The notes under the pieces are model-generated. The model had not been told where the DNA came from and made no database searches. It saw only the letters and a program-made list of their open reading frames with translations. The translations under genes and the position numbers were made by a program. DNA of 64,000 nt from Symsagittifera roscoffensis (taxonomy: Eukaryota; Xenacoelomorpha; Acoela; Convolutidae), in assembly GCF_963678635.1 (NCBI RefSeq), contig NW_026971308.1, forward strand, positions 1-64,000, written 5' to 3'. Positions 1-10,570 of this stretch are shown one piece after another (the stretch's first letter is position 1; every line of letters starts with the position of its first letter).

Positions 1-640
1 AAACACAAAAAGTATTTGACTATAATCGAGAAAAGATTGCTATATTTTAGCCGACTCGGCCAAAGAAAAAATATAGTCGACAGTATGCTACACTGAACCA
101 TGCTATGTTTTAATGGACTAGGCAAAAACTGACTGTGTTTGACCGGCTCGACCGAACACAATATATGTTCGACTGTGTTTGAACAAACGCGTGATATTTC
201 GACAGACTGGGCCCAAACTGGTTACATTTTGACCTACTTGACCGAAGAAAGTAGAATTCGAGTATGGTCAACTGAAGCGTGCTATATCTAAACCGACGCG
301 ACCAAAAGTGGTTAACTTTGAGCAGCTCGGCAAAAGGAGAAAGTGTTCGATAGTGTTCGACCGGATCCAAACTGACTGTAGTTCGTTCAGCTCGGCTAAG
401 TTCGACTAGATCCAAACTGACTGTAGTTCGTTCAGCTCGGCCCTAAACAGTTCCGTTTCGACAGAGTCTACTTAAGCGTGCTGTGTTTGAACGAGGCTTG
501 CTGTGTTTCTACCGACTCGACATAGTATGGCTGTGCTAGATCGATTAAAAGCCCTTCACAATGCGAACATGAAAAACCAGTTTTCAGTAGTCCCCGCCGC
601 AGACCAAAAATATATCTCGCTGACTATGTTGGTTTGGATA
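1..640. repeat. Degenerate ~90-bp minisatellite, left block
   Basis: This block is built from recurring phrases such as gcgtgctatgtttcgacc, cgactcgaccaaaactggc and gtgttcgactgtgttcgac in the same order with many substitutions. In the better preserved block at 3250-4440 the phrase begins at about 3978, 4066, 4156, 4251 and 4347, giving a period of 88-96 bp, probably two ~45-bp half units. Short open frames here on both strands (for example minus strand 110-415) translate the repeat itself and are not genes. Confidence 0.75.
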
Positions 641-2290
641 AAACAAAATGAGGACAAACACAGGAAAAAGTCAAATTTATGAGAATCTTCGTTTCATACA
701 CGCATACAAGTTTATGCTCTCTTCAATGAGTCAGTTAAATGAACATCTGCCATCAGACGGATTTCAGCTGATGGAAACACAATTTGCATCAATGGGTAAC
801 TCACACAAGCAAATAGATCTCCTTAAACAAAAGGGATAATAGCCCTATTCATAAATGAACAGCTCCGAGAAATTTTGAAGAAACAAAATTGCCAGCGAGA
901 AGAATGTGGATAAACCGTTTATAAGGGGCAGAAGTCAGCGTTGACAAAATGGAAAACAACCATGCGATAAATATTTTTCACCAGCTACAATGCAAGAACG
1001 TAGGAGAATAGCATGACATCTATTTAGCCTCAGATGTTCTCCTTTTAGCATGTGTGTTTGAGCAGTTCAGATCTGTTTGTCACGAAACGTATATACTGGA
1101 CTGCTCCTCTCATTACGCCGCGAGCAATCTTGCAATCGACGCGTTCTTAAAAGTGTGCAGAGTGGATTTGAGACTATTAACAGAGCGCGAGCACTTGGAT
1201 ATAACCTCAAAATTAATCCGCGGTGGCAAATATCTTATTATGCCAAGAAATATTGGAAAGCGACCAACAAGTACACAAGCTCATTTGACCCCAATGAAAA
1301 TTCAAAATTCAAAATTAACATTGATGCGAATAACCTCCACGGGGAAATCATGGAGAATTATCCACTACCACTAGAAGATTTGTCATAGTTGAAAATTTTT
1401 TACCACAAATACTGATGACTAGCTCGGATTCTCAATTGGGATACGTTGTGGAATGCGATCTCAAAATACCCGAACATTTGCAAGAATAGTTTCAAGATTT
1501 TCCCATTGCGCCTACAGAGGAATTAGTTACAATTGATATGCTCTGCACGGATCAAATCGAAATGCTTGTCCTACTGAATGTTAAGACCCTTCCCAAAGTA
1601 CTAAGGCTGATGCAGACCCTATAGCCCAAGCAGAAGTATGTTCTCCACTACTTGACCCTTATTCTATATGTTCAACTTGGCATAGAAGTCAAAAAAACTC
1701 ATCAAGTGCTACATGTTAAGCAAGCAAAATGGTTGGTCCTTTTGTTCAGCTCAATACCAAACTCAGAAGAAACGCAGCAAACAAGATCCAGCAGGACTTC
1801 CACAAAAATCAAGTAAACTCTCCATTCCGAAACTATGGAGTCTATGCTGACGAGCAAGAATGTTGAAATTGTAACAACCGAACTGGAGATTCTAGAAAAA
1901 ACAACTAAGAGCAATATGGAATCGTTCCAAACAATCGATGATCAAATTACCACGAAATCCTTTTAAGTTTCAAGCGTGAAAGGAACTAAGCCAACTTGGT
2001 GGGGGCAGTAATTTTGAACCTCTCAAAAAAGTATATGTTTGAGCTTCATTACACAAAATTGAAACCAAACCTCGAGTTGGAATTATTGTACAGCGATACC
2101 GATAGCTTCATATATGCTGTGAAAACTGAAGTCATATATGAAGACTTCGAACTTTCCAACTACCCCTCAGAGTACCCGCTGTGTAGTGAAGAAAACAAAA
2201 AAGTCACTTAAAAATGAAAGACGAGATGGGAGGGAAAATTGCGGAGGAAATAGTAGCCCTGAATCCAAAAATCTACTGGACAAGGATGAG
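600..2290 (+). pseudogene. Decayed protein-primed family B DNA polymerase (Maverick/Polinton-like)
   Basis: Fragments of one polymerase appear in the expected order but in different frames with stops between them. At 648-839 is an exonuclease-region piece containing FIHAYKFMLSS. At about 1009-1390 is the ExoIII-type segment (HDIYLASDVLLLA), then RGGK, then in the next frame the palm motif A region (DANNLHG). At 1435-1560 is a GYVVECDLKIPEHL segment, and at 1630-1900 a KYVLHYLTLILY segment. Motif C is kept at 2090-2115 as YSDTDSFIY, and a KDEMGGKIAEEIVALNPKIY segment follows at 2218-2280. In intact relatives this enzyme copies linear DNA primed by a terminal protein, in Polintons, adintoviruses and linear plasmids. 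Which of these was the source cannot be decided, because no integrase, ATPase or capsid gene is visible nearby. It is certainly non-functional. Confidence 0.8.
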
Positions 2291-2619
2291 TTGATTGATT
2301 GTTAAGTATAAAATTTTCCTGTTTTTTCTTTTAAAAACTTACTTTTGTGAAGCTCTCGAAAAAACACCCGAATAATTTCCTTACCCAATATAATACTTGT
2401 CTACTCAAAACTGTACAAGGTTGAGTTGATTGTTTTTTAAATAGAATAGGTTCCTGCCTAGTTCACGCTTTACAAGTTTTATTTTATGAAGCTCTCGCAA
2501 GAAAAAAAAACAACCGAATACTTTCAGTACTCACTAGTAATAATTGTTGTCTTGTTTAGATCTGAATCAAAAAGATTCGGCAAAAGGAATTAAAAAGTTC
2601 GCGCAAAGAAAACTACCTC

Positions 2620-2943
2620 ATGCCCGATTCGAAGAACGATAAAAAACTTGATAAAAAGACGCTGCGTTTGAACAATTATACAATAAAATCGAAAAAACAT
2701 GAGTTATATACTGTTATAACTAACGAAAATGCGCTCTCACCTTTCGATGGTAAGCGCTACTTTCCCTTCGATGCAGTATCAACACTTCATTGCAAGGTTT
2801 CCGAAGATATTTTCTTCTTTGAGATTATAGATAACAGTTCAAAGGAAACTGAAAGTGAAATAAGGACTCAATCTTACTCTTTGTCGATTGAAAAAAGCTT
2901 GCTCGATTATGAAAAACGGGATCAAGGCTTTAACCAGCCTTAG
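2620..2943 (+). pseudogene. Probable C-terminal fragment of the same polymerase B
   Basis: An open frame of 107 codons. Its central part, KHELYTVITNENALSPFDGK then RY, resembles the C-terminal tail of protein-primed polymerases, where a KHE(I/L)YT...ALSPFDDKRY phrase is common. The final ~45 residues (ETESEIRTQSYSL...) match nothing I know. It lies about 330 bp beyond the last palm-region fragment; the gap (2290-2620) is AT-rich and stop-filled, so it is an insertion or a decayed segment. It shares orientation with the upstream relic, which supports common origin. Alternative: an unrelated short ORF. Confidence 0.55.
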
Positions 2944-3249
2944 TACAGTCCTGCAAAATTGAGAGCGTGTTCGTCAAATGACTTTCGAGGACAGCGCGCA
3001 TAGCCAAAGAACTCTTTCATAAAATTTAAGGCTACTGAACGTAGAACAGTTGAAGAAAATGACTCTAGTGATACAAATTCGACCCCGGAAATATTTTGCA
3101 AACAATTAAAACTTTCAAATAGAGAGAATGATTACCATTGCTAAGCTGTTTGGGTACTTTTAAATTGAGCTTGTTCGCTTTTTTTTTAAATTGTTTGTAC
3201 TGCAATAGTCGTTTTTAGGGTTAGTTTTTTTCTTTAACTGCTAAGCGGC

Positions 3250-4440
3250 TAAGCTTAAGTGTTTGTAGGAACGTGGACTGAATTCGATAGAACCGTGCTA
3301 TGTTTCGGTCGGTTCGACCCAAACTGGTTATACTTCGACCAACTCGATCTAGGAATAAATGTGTCTAACCCCAGTGAACTTTTTTTGACATACTCTTCCC
3401 AAACTGGCTCTGCTTCAACAGACTCCGCCCGAAGAAAAATTGTGTTCGACTGTGTTCAACTTATGTGTTTTTGCTTCGACCGATTGATTCCGAACTTGCT
3501 GTTTTTGACTGAATTGACGCAAGACAAAATGTGATCGACTGTGTTCTGACGAAGCGTGTAATGTGTTGACCAAATAGATTCAAACTGGCAACGCTTGACC
3601 GACTATGTGCTATGTTTCAACCACCTGCAGTGTTCGTCCAACTATCTGCTATGTTTCAGCCTGCTATGTTTCAACCAAATCGGCCCAAACCAAATAAGTT
3701 CCGACCGACTCGACCAAAAACCAACGGCGTTGGACTGAATTCGATAGAACCGTGCTATATTTCGGTCGGTTCGACCCAAACCTGTTATATTTTGACCAAC
3801 TCGACCTAGGAATAAATGTGTTTACCCTATGTGTGTTTTGTTTCTGCCTACGGTTCCCGAACTTGCTATTTTTGACCGATTCGACGCAAGACAAGTTTGT
3901 TCGACTGTGTTCTACAGAAAAAAAACTTTTCTTGGCTAACTCAAAGCAAACTGACTAGTTTCGACTGATTTCACCAACAAAGCGTGCTATGTTTAAGCCC
4001 TTTCGACTCAAACTGGCTAAGTTTTGGCCAATTTGACCAAAAAAAAAATTGGTTTGCTTTCGAACAAAGTGTGCTAACTTTCGACCAAATCGACCATAAC
4101 CGGCTTTATTCGACTATTTTGACCAAAGGAAAAAGGTTCCCGACTACTTTTCACCCAAGCGTGCTATGTTTTGGCTGAATTGACAAAAACTGGCTTTTCA
4201 CCCACTCGATCGGGAAAAAATGTGTTCGACTGTCTTCGACCTGTGTTTGACTCAACATGCTTTGTTTTGACCAACTCGACCCAATTTTGCTATGTTTTTT
4301 ATTAACTTGACCAAAGCAAAACAAAATGTTTTCCACTATTTTCGACCCAAGTCTGATATGTTTTGACCGACTCAACTCAAACTGGCTGTGTAGCGAGCAA
4401 ACATTTTTTCCACATTTTGTATACTTCATGCAATTAAAAA
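3250..4440. repeat. Degenerate ~90-bp minisatellite, right block
   Basis: Same repeat family as 1-640, on the other side of the polymerase relic. The phrase containing gaattcgatagaaccgtgct occurs at about 3280 and again at about 3736, showing a larger ~455-bp duplication inside the block. Apparent ORFs on either strand (for example 3259-3534 and minus strand 4151-4459) read through repeat units and have no coding character of their own. Confidence 0.75.
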
Positions 4441-4910
4441 CAACGCTTCCCATCACCAAATAGCAATAACAAGTTGAATAACTTTCTTTTGATAATACTT
4501 ATTTTAAATTCACATTTCTTCGGAATTTTTAGTTTGGATGTGTCAAAAATATGATTTTTTTTTCAATACATCAATGTTTTTGTTACTTTCATTGGCAACA
4601 TATCAATGCTCGGAAGTTTTCCTAAGCCAAATGTTGCTCATTTCTTGAGTTTACTAATTTTCGAAACTGTTGGACGAAATTTCAAACAAACTGTGTTTGA
4701 CTAAATTTCGACCACAGTTTGTGTTTAACTTAGTGTTCGAGTATGTTTCGACCACATTTTGGGTTCGTTATTGCGGTCGACTATTTTTAGACCATACCAT
4801 ATGCCTTCGGTTTTCTATTAGGCTATATTTCGACCATATTATATTATCAACTTTGTGTTCGATTATGACTCAAATACCGTACCGAAAGTCGAAAGATAAT
4901 TAGTCGAAGA
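4441..4910. repeat. AT-rich DNA with very diverged minisatellite traces
   Basis: 4441-4660 is AT-rich with nothing recognisable. From about 4660 to 4905, phrases such as gtttgactaaatttcgaccac and tatgtttcgaccacattttgg recur, consistent with strongly diverged units of the neighbouring array. No gene is supported. Confidence 0.4.
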
Positions 4911-5160
4911 TCTCATCCCAGGAAATCAAACACACCTTAACTGTTTGCATTTGGATCCAATTTCGACGAGGTCAGTGGCCAGCCAGAAAACGAGGGACTC
5001 CCAGTCAGGACCCATCCCCTCAACTGCCTCTGCATCAGCTTTTGTTGCTGTTAATTTGTTCACATGCCATGCTAAAAAGAATCGGGCGCCAGTTTTTACC
5101 AAAACACTCGTAACCATAAATTATTCAGTAGAAACCATACTGAACTAATGACCATCGAAT
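4911..5160. other. GC-richer segment open on both strands, unidentified
   Basis: This ~240-bp segment has clearly higher GC than its surroundings and is open in one frame on each strand (plus 4945-5148, minus 5117-4926). The minus reading (ARFFLAWHVNKL...DWESLVFWLATDLVEIG) looks more protein-like, with mixed hydrophobic and charged residues, but I recognise no family. It could be an exon, a mobile-element fragment or chance. Confidence 0.3.
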
Positions 5161-5892
5161 TGTGAAATTAGTATTGTGAAAAAAGTATTTTATTATCATC
5201 CGACCGTACATCAGTTAAATGACGTTATGGCAACGCTTAAGCTTCTATGGCGGGCGATTCGGATGCCTAATTGAGCATTTAAAAAAAAAAGCAGTTCAAT
5301 CCAAATTAAAGTCAATGTCCAGCATAATAATTAGGAAGTTCCGTGTTGGCCAATTGTATAAGGCGCTTAAACTTCAATCTACGTCAAACCGACTAAGTTA
5401 TATAAAAAGAAACCTCTCCGATAATTCATGCCGTATCTATCTCTGGAAATAAAACTGCTATCCACCTCGAAACTTCTCTATCTTCTGATTTGATGGTTTT
5501 GAATTAGCTAGTTGTTTTTTCATAAAATGCGAATTTAAAAACTGTATGATTTTGCTAATTTCTCGTTTTTTTTAGTTTATACCTTTCGATGTGTTATCAT
5601 GAGAAACTCACAATGAATTTTTTTTTCAACAACTGTCAGAAAAAAATTAGACTTCCTGGCAATGTATGTTGATGGTTTCTAGCAGGTCTAAGGTCTTCCC
5701 CTGGCTAGATAACCTGGGTAGGTGAAACTTGAAGAATACCTTAACACGTCCTTACCTGCAATCAAAAACAAGCAAGACAACAGCCGGTATATTTCCATTT
5801 AGCAACAAGATTGATTAAAAGCGCTGCATTAGAATAATGTACGACATAATTTCTCTGTTTATTCAAATTAAACACTAATACGCCCCAAGGTT

Positions 5893-6035
5893 TTTTCTGT
5901 TATTAATTTTTGCATAAACAGGCACTATTGGTTAAATATCAAGATTGTTCTGATGTTTTAGCAGATAGTTCTTACTTTTGTATAAACAGGTACTAGCCAA
6001 TAGTGCCTGTTTATGCAAAAATTAATAACAGAAAA
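5893..6035. repeat. Perfect 39-bp inverted repeat, 65-bp spacer
   Basis: The left arm, 5893-5931, includes tgcataaacaggcactattg and its exact reverse complement occupies 5997-6035. A shorter imperfect copy of the phrase (ttgtataaacaggtacta) sits in the spacer at about 5979. The arms could form a long hairpin in RNA or single-stranded DNA. This could be a small fold-back transposon or the product of a template-switch error. No flanking target duplication was identified. Confidence 0.85.
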
Positions 6036-6060
6036 TACTGGCAGACAATCATAATCCTTA

Positions 6061-6161
6061 TTCATTCAACCTTGGACTAAGATACAATTTACTGAGCAAC
6101 AAGAATGACGAGTTTATTGTTGATGCTCAGCAAATTGTATCTTAGTCCAAGGTTGAATGAA
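6061..6161. repeat. Near-perfect 38-bp inverted repeat, 25-bp spacer
   Basis: The left arm, 6061-6098, begins ttcattcaaccttggactaa; the right arm, 6124-6161, is its reverse complement with one mismatch near the inner end. The spacer, 6099-6123, is short, so a strong hairpin is expected. It begins only 26 bp after the previous inverted repeat. Confidence 0.85.
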
Positions 6162-7045
6162 ATAATTAGGGTCAATTATAATATCTGAACTATGCAAACT
6201 TTCCATGACAAAATTTTTCATCACTCATTTAGGATTCAAAAATCAACCATTTCTCCAAATAAATCCGTAATCCGCTACGCGCACTGACAAACTTGAGATT
6301 AAAGTTGAATTAAAACAATTTTTTAGTGATATTATACTGTATAAAATTTGATTTACGATAGCGCATTTAGATATGTAAGTCGATTTATAAGGGAATGAAT
6401 GGAATTTTACGGCAAAAAAAAAACAATTTTATGAAAAAAAATGTTTAAATTGAAATAGTTGGATTTCGGTATGGTATTAATATTTTTAAAAACTTAACAA
6501 AACTGGTTAAAATTAAATATTATTATTTTTGTTTCAGATCTGTAGAAAATCAGTGTACTCATCTCCATCAGTGGATCAGAAAATAAAATTCCCACGATTG
6601 AAGTTTTTACCGCAAATTTTTGTGGTTGAAGGGTTCTTTTTCAATTTTTGTTTAAAAAAAAGTGGGTTCACGCAGTGATGAAAAAAAGATTATGCAAAAT
6701 TGTTTCAAAATATCAATTTCATTACCAACGTTTTAGCCTCAATTTTGTCAGGCAAGTATGAAAACAAAATTAAAAAATCAATCTGATGCACAAATTTTAG
6801 ATATTAGTTATCCTCAACGATTAATTTTAGGCCAAGCTACAAAACGAAAAATCAGATGAGAAGAAAAGTTAGAATTTGACTTCCGCTATTTCTCTATTTT
6901 TGATTGTCCAAAAATTTTGAATATAATCTGTATATAGTCTGTATAAAATGAGTGTACAGAAAAGTCGTTGAAAGAAGACTTATTCAATTTAAATCATTTT
7001 TTAAATTCGAATCAATAGCAGAATGAAACTTGAAAAGAATTGATT

Positions 7046-7050
7046 TAGAT
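7046..7050. other. Left target-site duplication TAGAT
   Basis: TAGAT directly precedes the terminal TGTA of the left LTR and is repeated exactly at 31078-31082 after the terminal TACA of the right LTR. A 5-bp duplication is usual for Gypsy-type integrases and shows that 7051-31077 is a single integration. Confidence 0.9.
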
Positions 7051-9261
7051 TGTAAGCGTGGAGAAATTCACAATATCTCTAGGCCGGTCTCTCTCGCTAG
7101 TTCACACCGCCGCAATATGTTTCCTCTAATACTGGGGTCAGTGGGACGACTAAATCCCAGTATTGTTTACAATCCCGAAAGGGTTGAGTTGGTGGTTGGC
7201 CGCTCTGTACCGTATTTCGTTGCTCGCCCCGTGATTCGTGCTCTTCCGACTGTATCTCGACCGTCAATCAATAATCGACCGCAACAACAATTCCAATAAT
7301 AAGAATGAATTAAGAAATGAATATAACCAAATACAGAGTAGCCTATAATTGGCTGGAATTTAAATTAATCGTTCAATTAAAGAAAAGCGTCTGCGGTTTA
7401 TATTAACTAACTAATTGCATTCAACAGTTGTTTATTTTACAACCCTAATTATCTTCAGAGCTATCTTCTCTGAACTACACTTTAATCTCGAAAGTACTTT
7501 AGAAAGAAAAAATCACCTCACCCGATAAATTAACAACTTTCACGAAGTTGTTCCTTTAAGACTTTTTGTAACTTTTTCCAATCGACTTACTTAGTCCTCG
7601 TCAACTTTCGTTCTCCATTCGTAAAGGTCGACCAGATCGTTCGTACCTTATGGCTTTTTACCCTTAGTTTTAGTTAGAGATGCCATCTCCCTAAAAGTTT
7701 TAACATTTACTTATGTGCCTCCTACGCCGCGTTCCAGTTCGTAAATTCAGCATGATCGTATTAATTTAAATGCCAAGTTCAAAATGCCAATCAAAGCTTG
7801 CTAAACAAATTACAAATGCAACTTCAACTTAATTCAAGCTATGTTTACATATCAAAAGACCCAAGGATTTTATTTAATTTTCCCGTATCTTTTCCCTTTT
7901 TCCAAGCCTAGGATAAATTCCTAGTGACCTTAATTTCCCATTCATCATAATCCAAAAATTCCCATACGTAACCTATTCAAATTTAAACCTAATGGACCTT
8001 CAGGGTAAGCCGTTCCCTTAACCGGGGTCCAATTGAGCCAATGAAACATTCCCCAGAAGCCAATGGATTATCCTGTACATTCCTAACGTTTAGACTAATT
8101 AATTCCCCATTCCCTCATTAATTTTGCCAAATTAATATGCGACTACTTTTCTGTGCCATTGACGCATTTCTATTTATAGTTCATTCACCAAGTCAAATTG
8201 AACCCAATGTTTGTTTGGCTAACTCTTAAAAATTCCATCAATACACCATTATACATTAAGCCAAGATATTCCATCAATTTCGGAGAAAAGCCTAAATAAT
8301 TCCTCATGCATGCAAATCGCTAATCCCGGATCCATCAAATAGTCAATTAACCTCCCTAATTACAAAATATATGAATTGGGCTAATTTCCGGTGCTAAATT
8401 TAAGGGTTTTGGGGCTAAAAACGTAAAAGGTCAAATAAAGTTCATCCCGGGGTCACCCGGGGTCAAATCTCCTATAATCGGTTTGAGGTCAAACGAAGGT
8501 CATACCTACCAAGTTTCATCCATATCCGACAAATACTTCCCGAGTTATCCCATTTTTAACGTCCATTATCACTTTTCCTGGAAAAGGTCAATTAGCACCG
8601 AAAAGTTCAACTGGGAACTAAGACTTACAGGGATCCTTTTTACCGGGGCGGGTCCCACTACACATAAGTACCCTAAAATCGATATGCCCTCGTGCATTAT
8701 CTTTCATAATTTGCCCATTAACACCTCCAGGGGGTGATCTTCCCAAGTGCTAATAGCCCGTGCCCTTGTCACCCAATCGGGTCATTATCCTAACATACAA
8801 TACACCATGTCACTATCTATCATCCCTGTAAATTTCAGCTCCCTAAGGTCATTGGGGGTTGAGAAATAGCCTCCGGAAGTCGGGTGGGGGTTTGTTTGTT
8901 TGGGGCATATATCGAGCCGGGGTGATCTTGGGGTTCCGAAACTTCAAACTTAAGATTCCCTCGCCTAGGGCTACCACATACATAAAAATGAGCTCAATCG
9001 GACATGGTCAAATCATCTCTAGTATCACCCCACTAAATTTCATAAAGTTCGCCCCAGTAGCTCCCGAGTTGGGGGAAGTTGCTGGGAGCTATTCCATTGC
9101 CTATTTTCGCTAAGGAGGGGGGTTAATTCCATGAACTTAAGCAACTACAAGTTTAATTCAACCTTAACTTAACTACTTTATTATTTACCAATCGCTCATT
9201 GAGTCGCGTACTACACATTCAATTCATCCTATTACGCGTTATTCAATTCATTGTCGCTATC

Positions 9262-10220
9262 ATGGATTTTGAAACCTTTACCAATTTTTCCCACTACCTT
9301 AAGGCCGATTCAAAAGGGAAGGATGATATTGTCTGCCCGCTTTCCCGAAACCAACGGAAAGTCTTTCGCTTGAAGTTAAAGAAATTTTCCCTTATCGATC
9401 ATACGCTATACCGAAAGGGAAAGATTGTTCTACACGACCTTAACGTCATCCCCGTGCTCCGCAACCTACACAAATTGACATTAAACCACCAGGGAAATTA
9501 CCGCGAATTGCATCAAGAAGCACGTTCGAAGTATTTTATAGAGGGAGACCTCCAAAGCAAGTGTAAAGAAGTCTGCTTCGAGTGTATCATGTGCACCGAA
9601 GCCAGAATGATTTTATACGACGATGTCCCTATGGAGCACTTATCAGCCAAGACCCGCGAACGAATATGCCGGACGATTATGACACCAGTGAAGAAAGCGA
9701 AGGGAAATTGGTCGCATAAGCCTTGCGTCCCTGTCTTCATTGCCGGGAAAAACCCTATTGCCACCCAGGACTGCGATAGCGCCAACATTCGTACGCACGA
9801 ACCGATTACAATTGAAGGTGCTTGTACTCTTTCTTCTTGTTTTCTGGATTGCATACACTACCTTATTACCGGGAGAATAGTACAGTCGTACCGCCTTTTA
9901 CGAACCTTAGAGGATCGGCAATCGTGCGAACAAAAGCTGTTAGGCTCCTATTATTACCCTTATCACGATCCCAACAAAACAATATTATCCCGAGGAGTGA
10001 ATAACTCCGACATGCACCTTCTCGCCGAAATGCTCGGAGTACATATATACGAGTACCGGGCCGACCTAAGTCCCCCTAAGTGGAGTTACATCGCGGGGAA
10101 TAAGCACGGAAAAACGGAACGGAAGCCATCTACCTCCAGTACTGGATGCAATATGAGGGGGTCCATAAGGGGGAGGGGCACGTCGTCCTTATTATTGGGA
10201 CGCGTCCAAAAACGTCATAA
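9262..10220 (+). pseudogene. Antisense LTR gene: HHCC integrase-type zinc domain fused to OTU-like protease (left copy)
   Basis: From the ATG at 9262, the first ~65 codons resemble the region before integrase zinc domains (HYLKAD, SRNQRKVFRLKLKKF, LYRKGK). Next is an HHCC-type zinc-binding domain: LHKLTLNHQG, then VCFECIMC about 35 residues later (nt ~9466-9610). After a linker of ~65 residues comes an OTU-like core: SSCFLDCIHYLITG with the likely nucleophile Cys at 9838-9840, then LAEMLGVHIYEY, then the probable catalytic-His segment GHVVLIIG with His at 10179-10181. The usual DGxC acidic residue before the Cys is absent. The His segment lies one frame over because of a 5-bp tandem repeat, CGGAA-CGGAA, at 10115-10124; the shifted frame stops at 10220. 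OTU enzymes remove ubiquitin, but activity here is inference. The unshifted frame runs to 10371. Confidence 0.72.
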
Positions 10221-10453
10221 ATTTATCCAAAATCCCCTTTTACTTTCACCTTTCATATTATTACATATATCCACCTCATTTTCATCTTGTTGTTTAATTT
10301 CCACCAATTTGGATATATATTATGCACATGCTTCGATTCGTTCAACTCTGACAAATATTTACTACAAATAATTACTAGCTTATAGGACGTTCGATTTTGG
10401 GCTATGCGAATCATTCTAATCTGAATCGCCGCTTACTTCAGTTGCTGTAAAAC

Positions 10454-10520
10454 GTGAGTAGTCTTTCGGTATAAACTTTCAATAATTTGTTTTGAATATT
10501 TTGTAAACTGTATTTTTTAG
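10454..10520 (+). other. Predicted 67-bp intron in the left LTR
   Basis: A consensus donor, GTGAGT, at 10454 is followed by an AT-rich stretch and a pyrimidine-rich acceptor tattttttag ending at 10520. The right LTR keeps the same structure at 30475-30541 with equal length and an acceptor ending in ttcag. A second acceptor-like site, tttttgtcctatttag, ends at 10570 exactly where the next ORF opens, so a 117-bp intron is an alternative. Both readings imply plus-strand transcription of this part of the LTR. Confidence 0.5.
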
Positions 10521-10570
10521 CCCCTCTTTTCGATTAACTTAGAAACAACCCCCCTTTTTGTCCTATTTAG

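Larger units (their letters stand above)
5161..7045. other. AT-rich intergenic DNA flanking element 1
   Basis: No supportable gene. A 77-codon frame at 5219-5452 has no recognisable motif and is treated as chance. The stretch holds the two inverted repeats listed separately, and its last bases are the genomic target of the LTR element that starts at 7051. Confidence 0.6.

Noticed and set aside
5219-5452. 77-codon frame as a gene
   Set aside because: No recognisable motif, AT-rich surroundings, length within chance expectation.
8483-8737. 84-codon frame in both LTRs (8483-8737 and 28409-28663) as a third LTR gene
   Set aside because: Open in both copies, but the sequence is a degenerate ~150-bp phrase repeat and the reading shows no domain.
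9513-9854. Minus-strand frame opposite the HHCC-OTU gene (also 29534-29875)
   Set aside because: Shadow of the plus-strand gene; the zinc-binding and OTU motifs lie on the plus strand.
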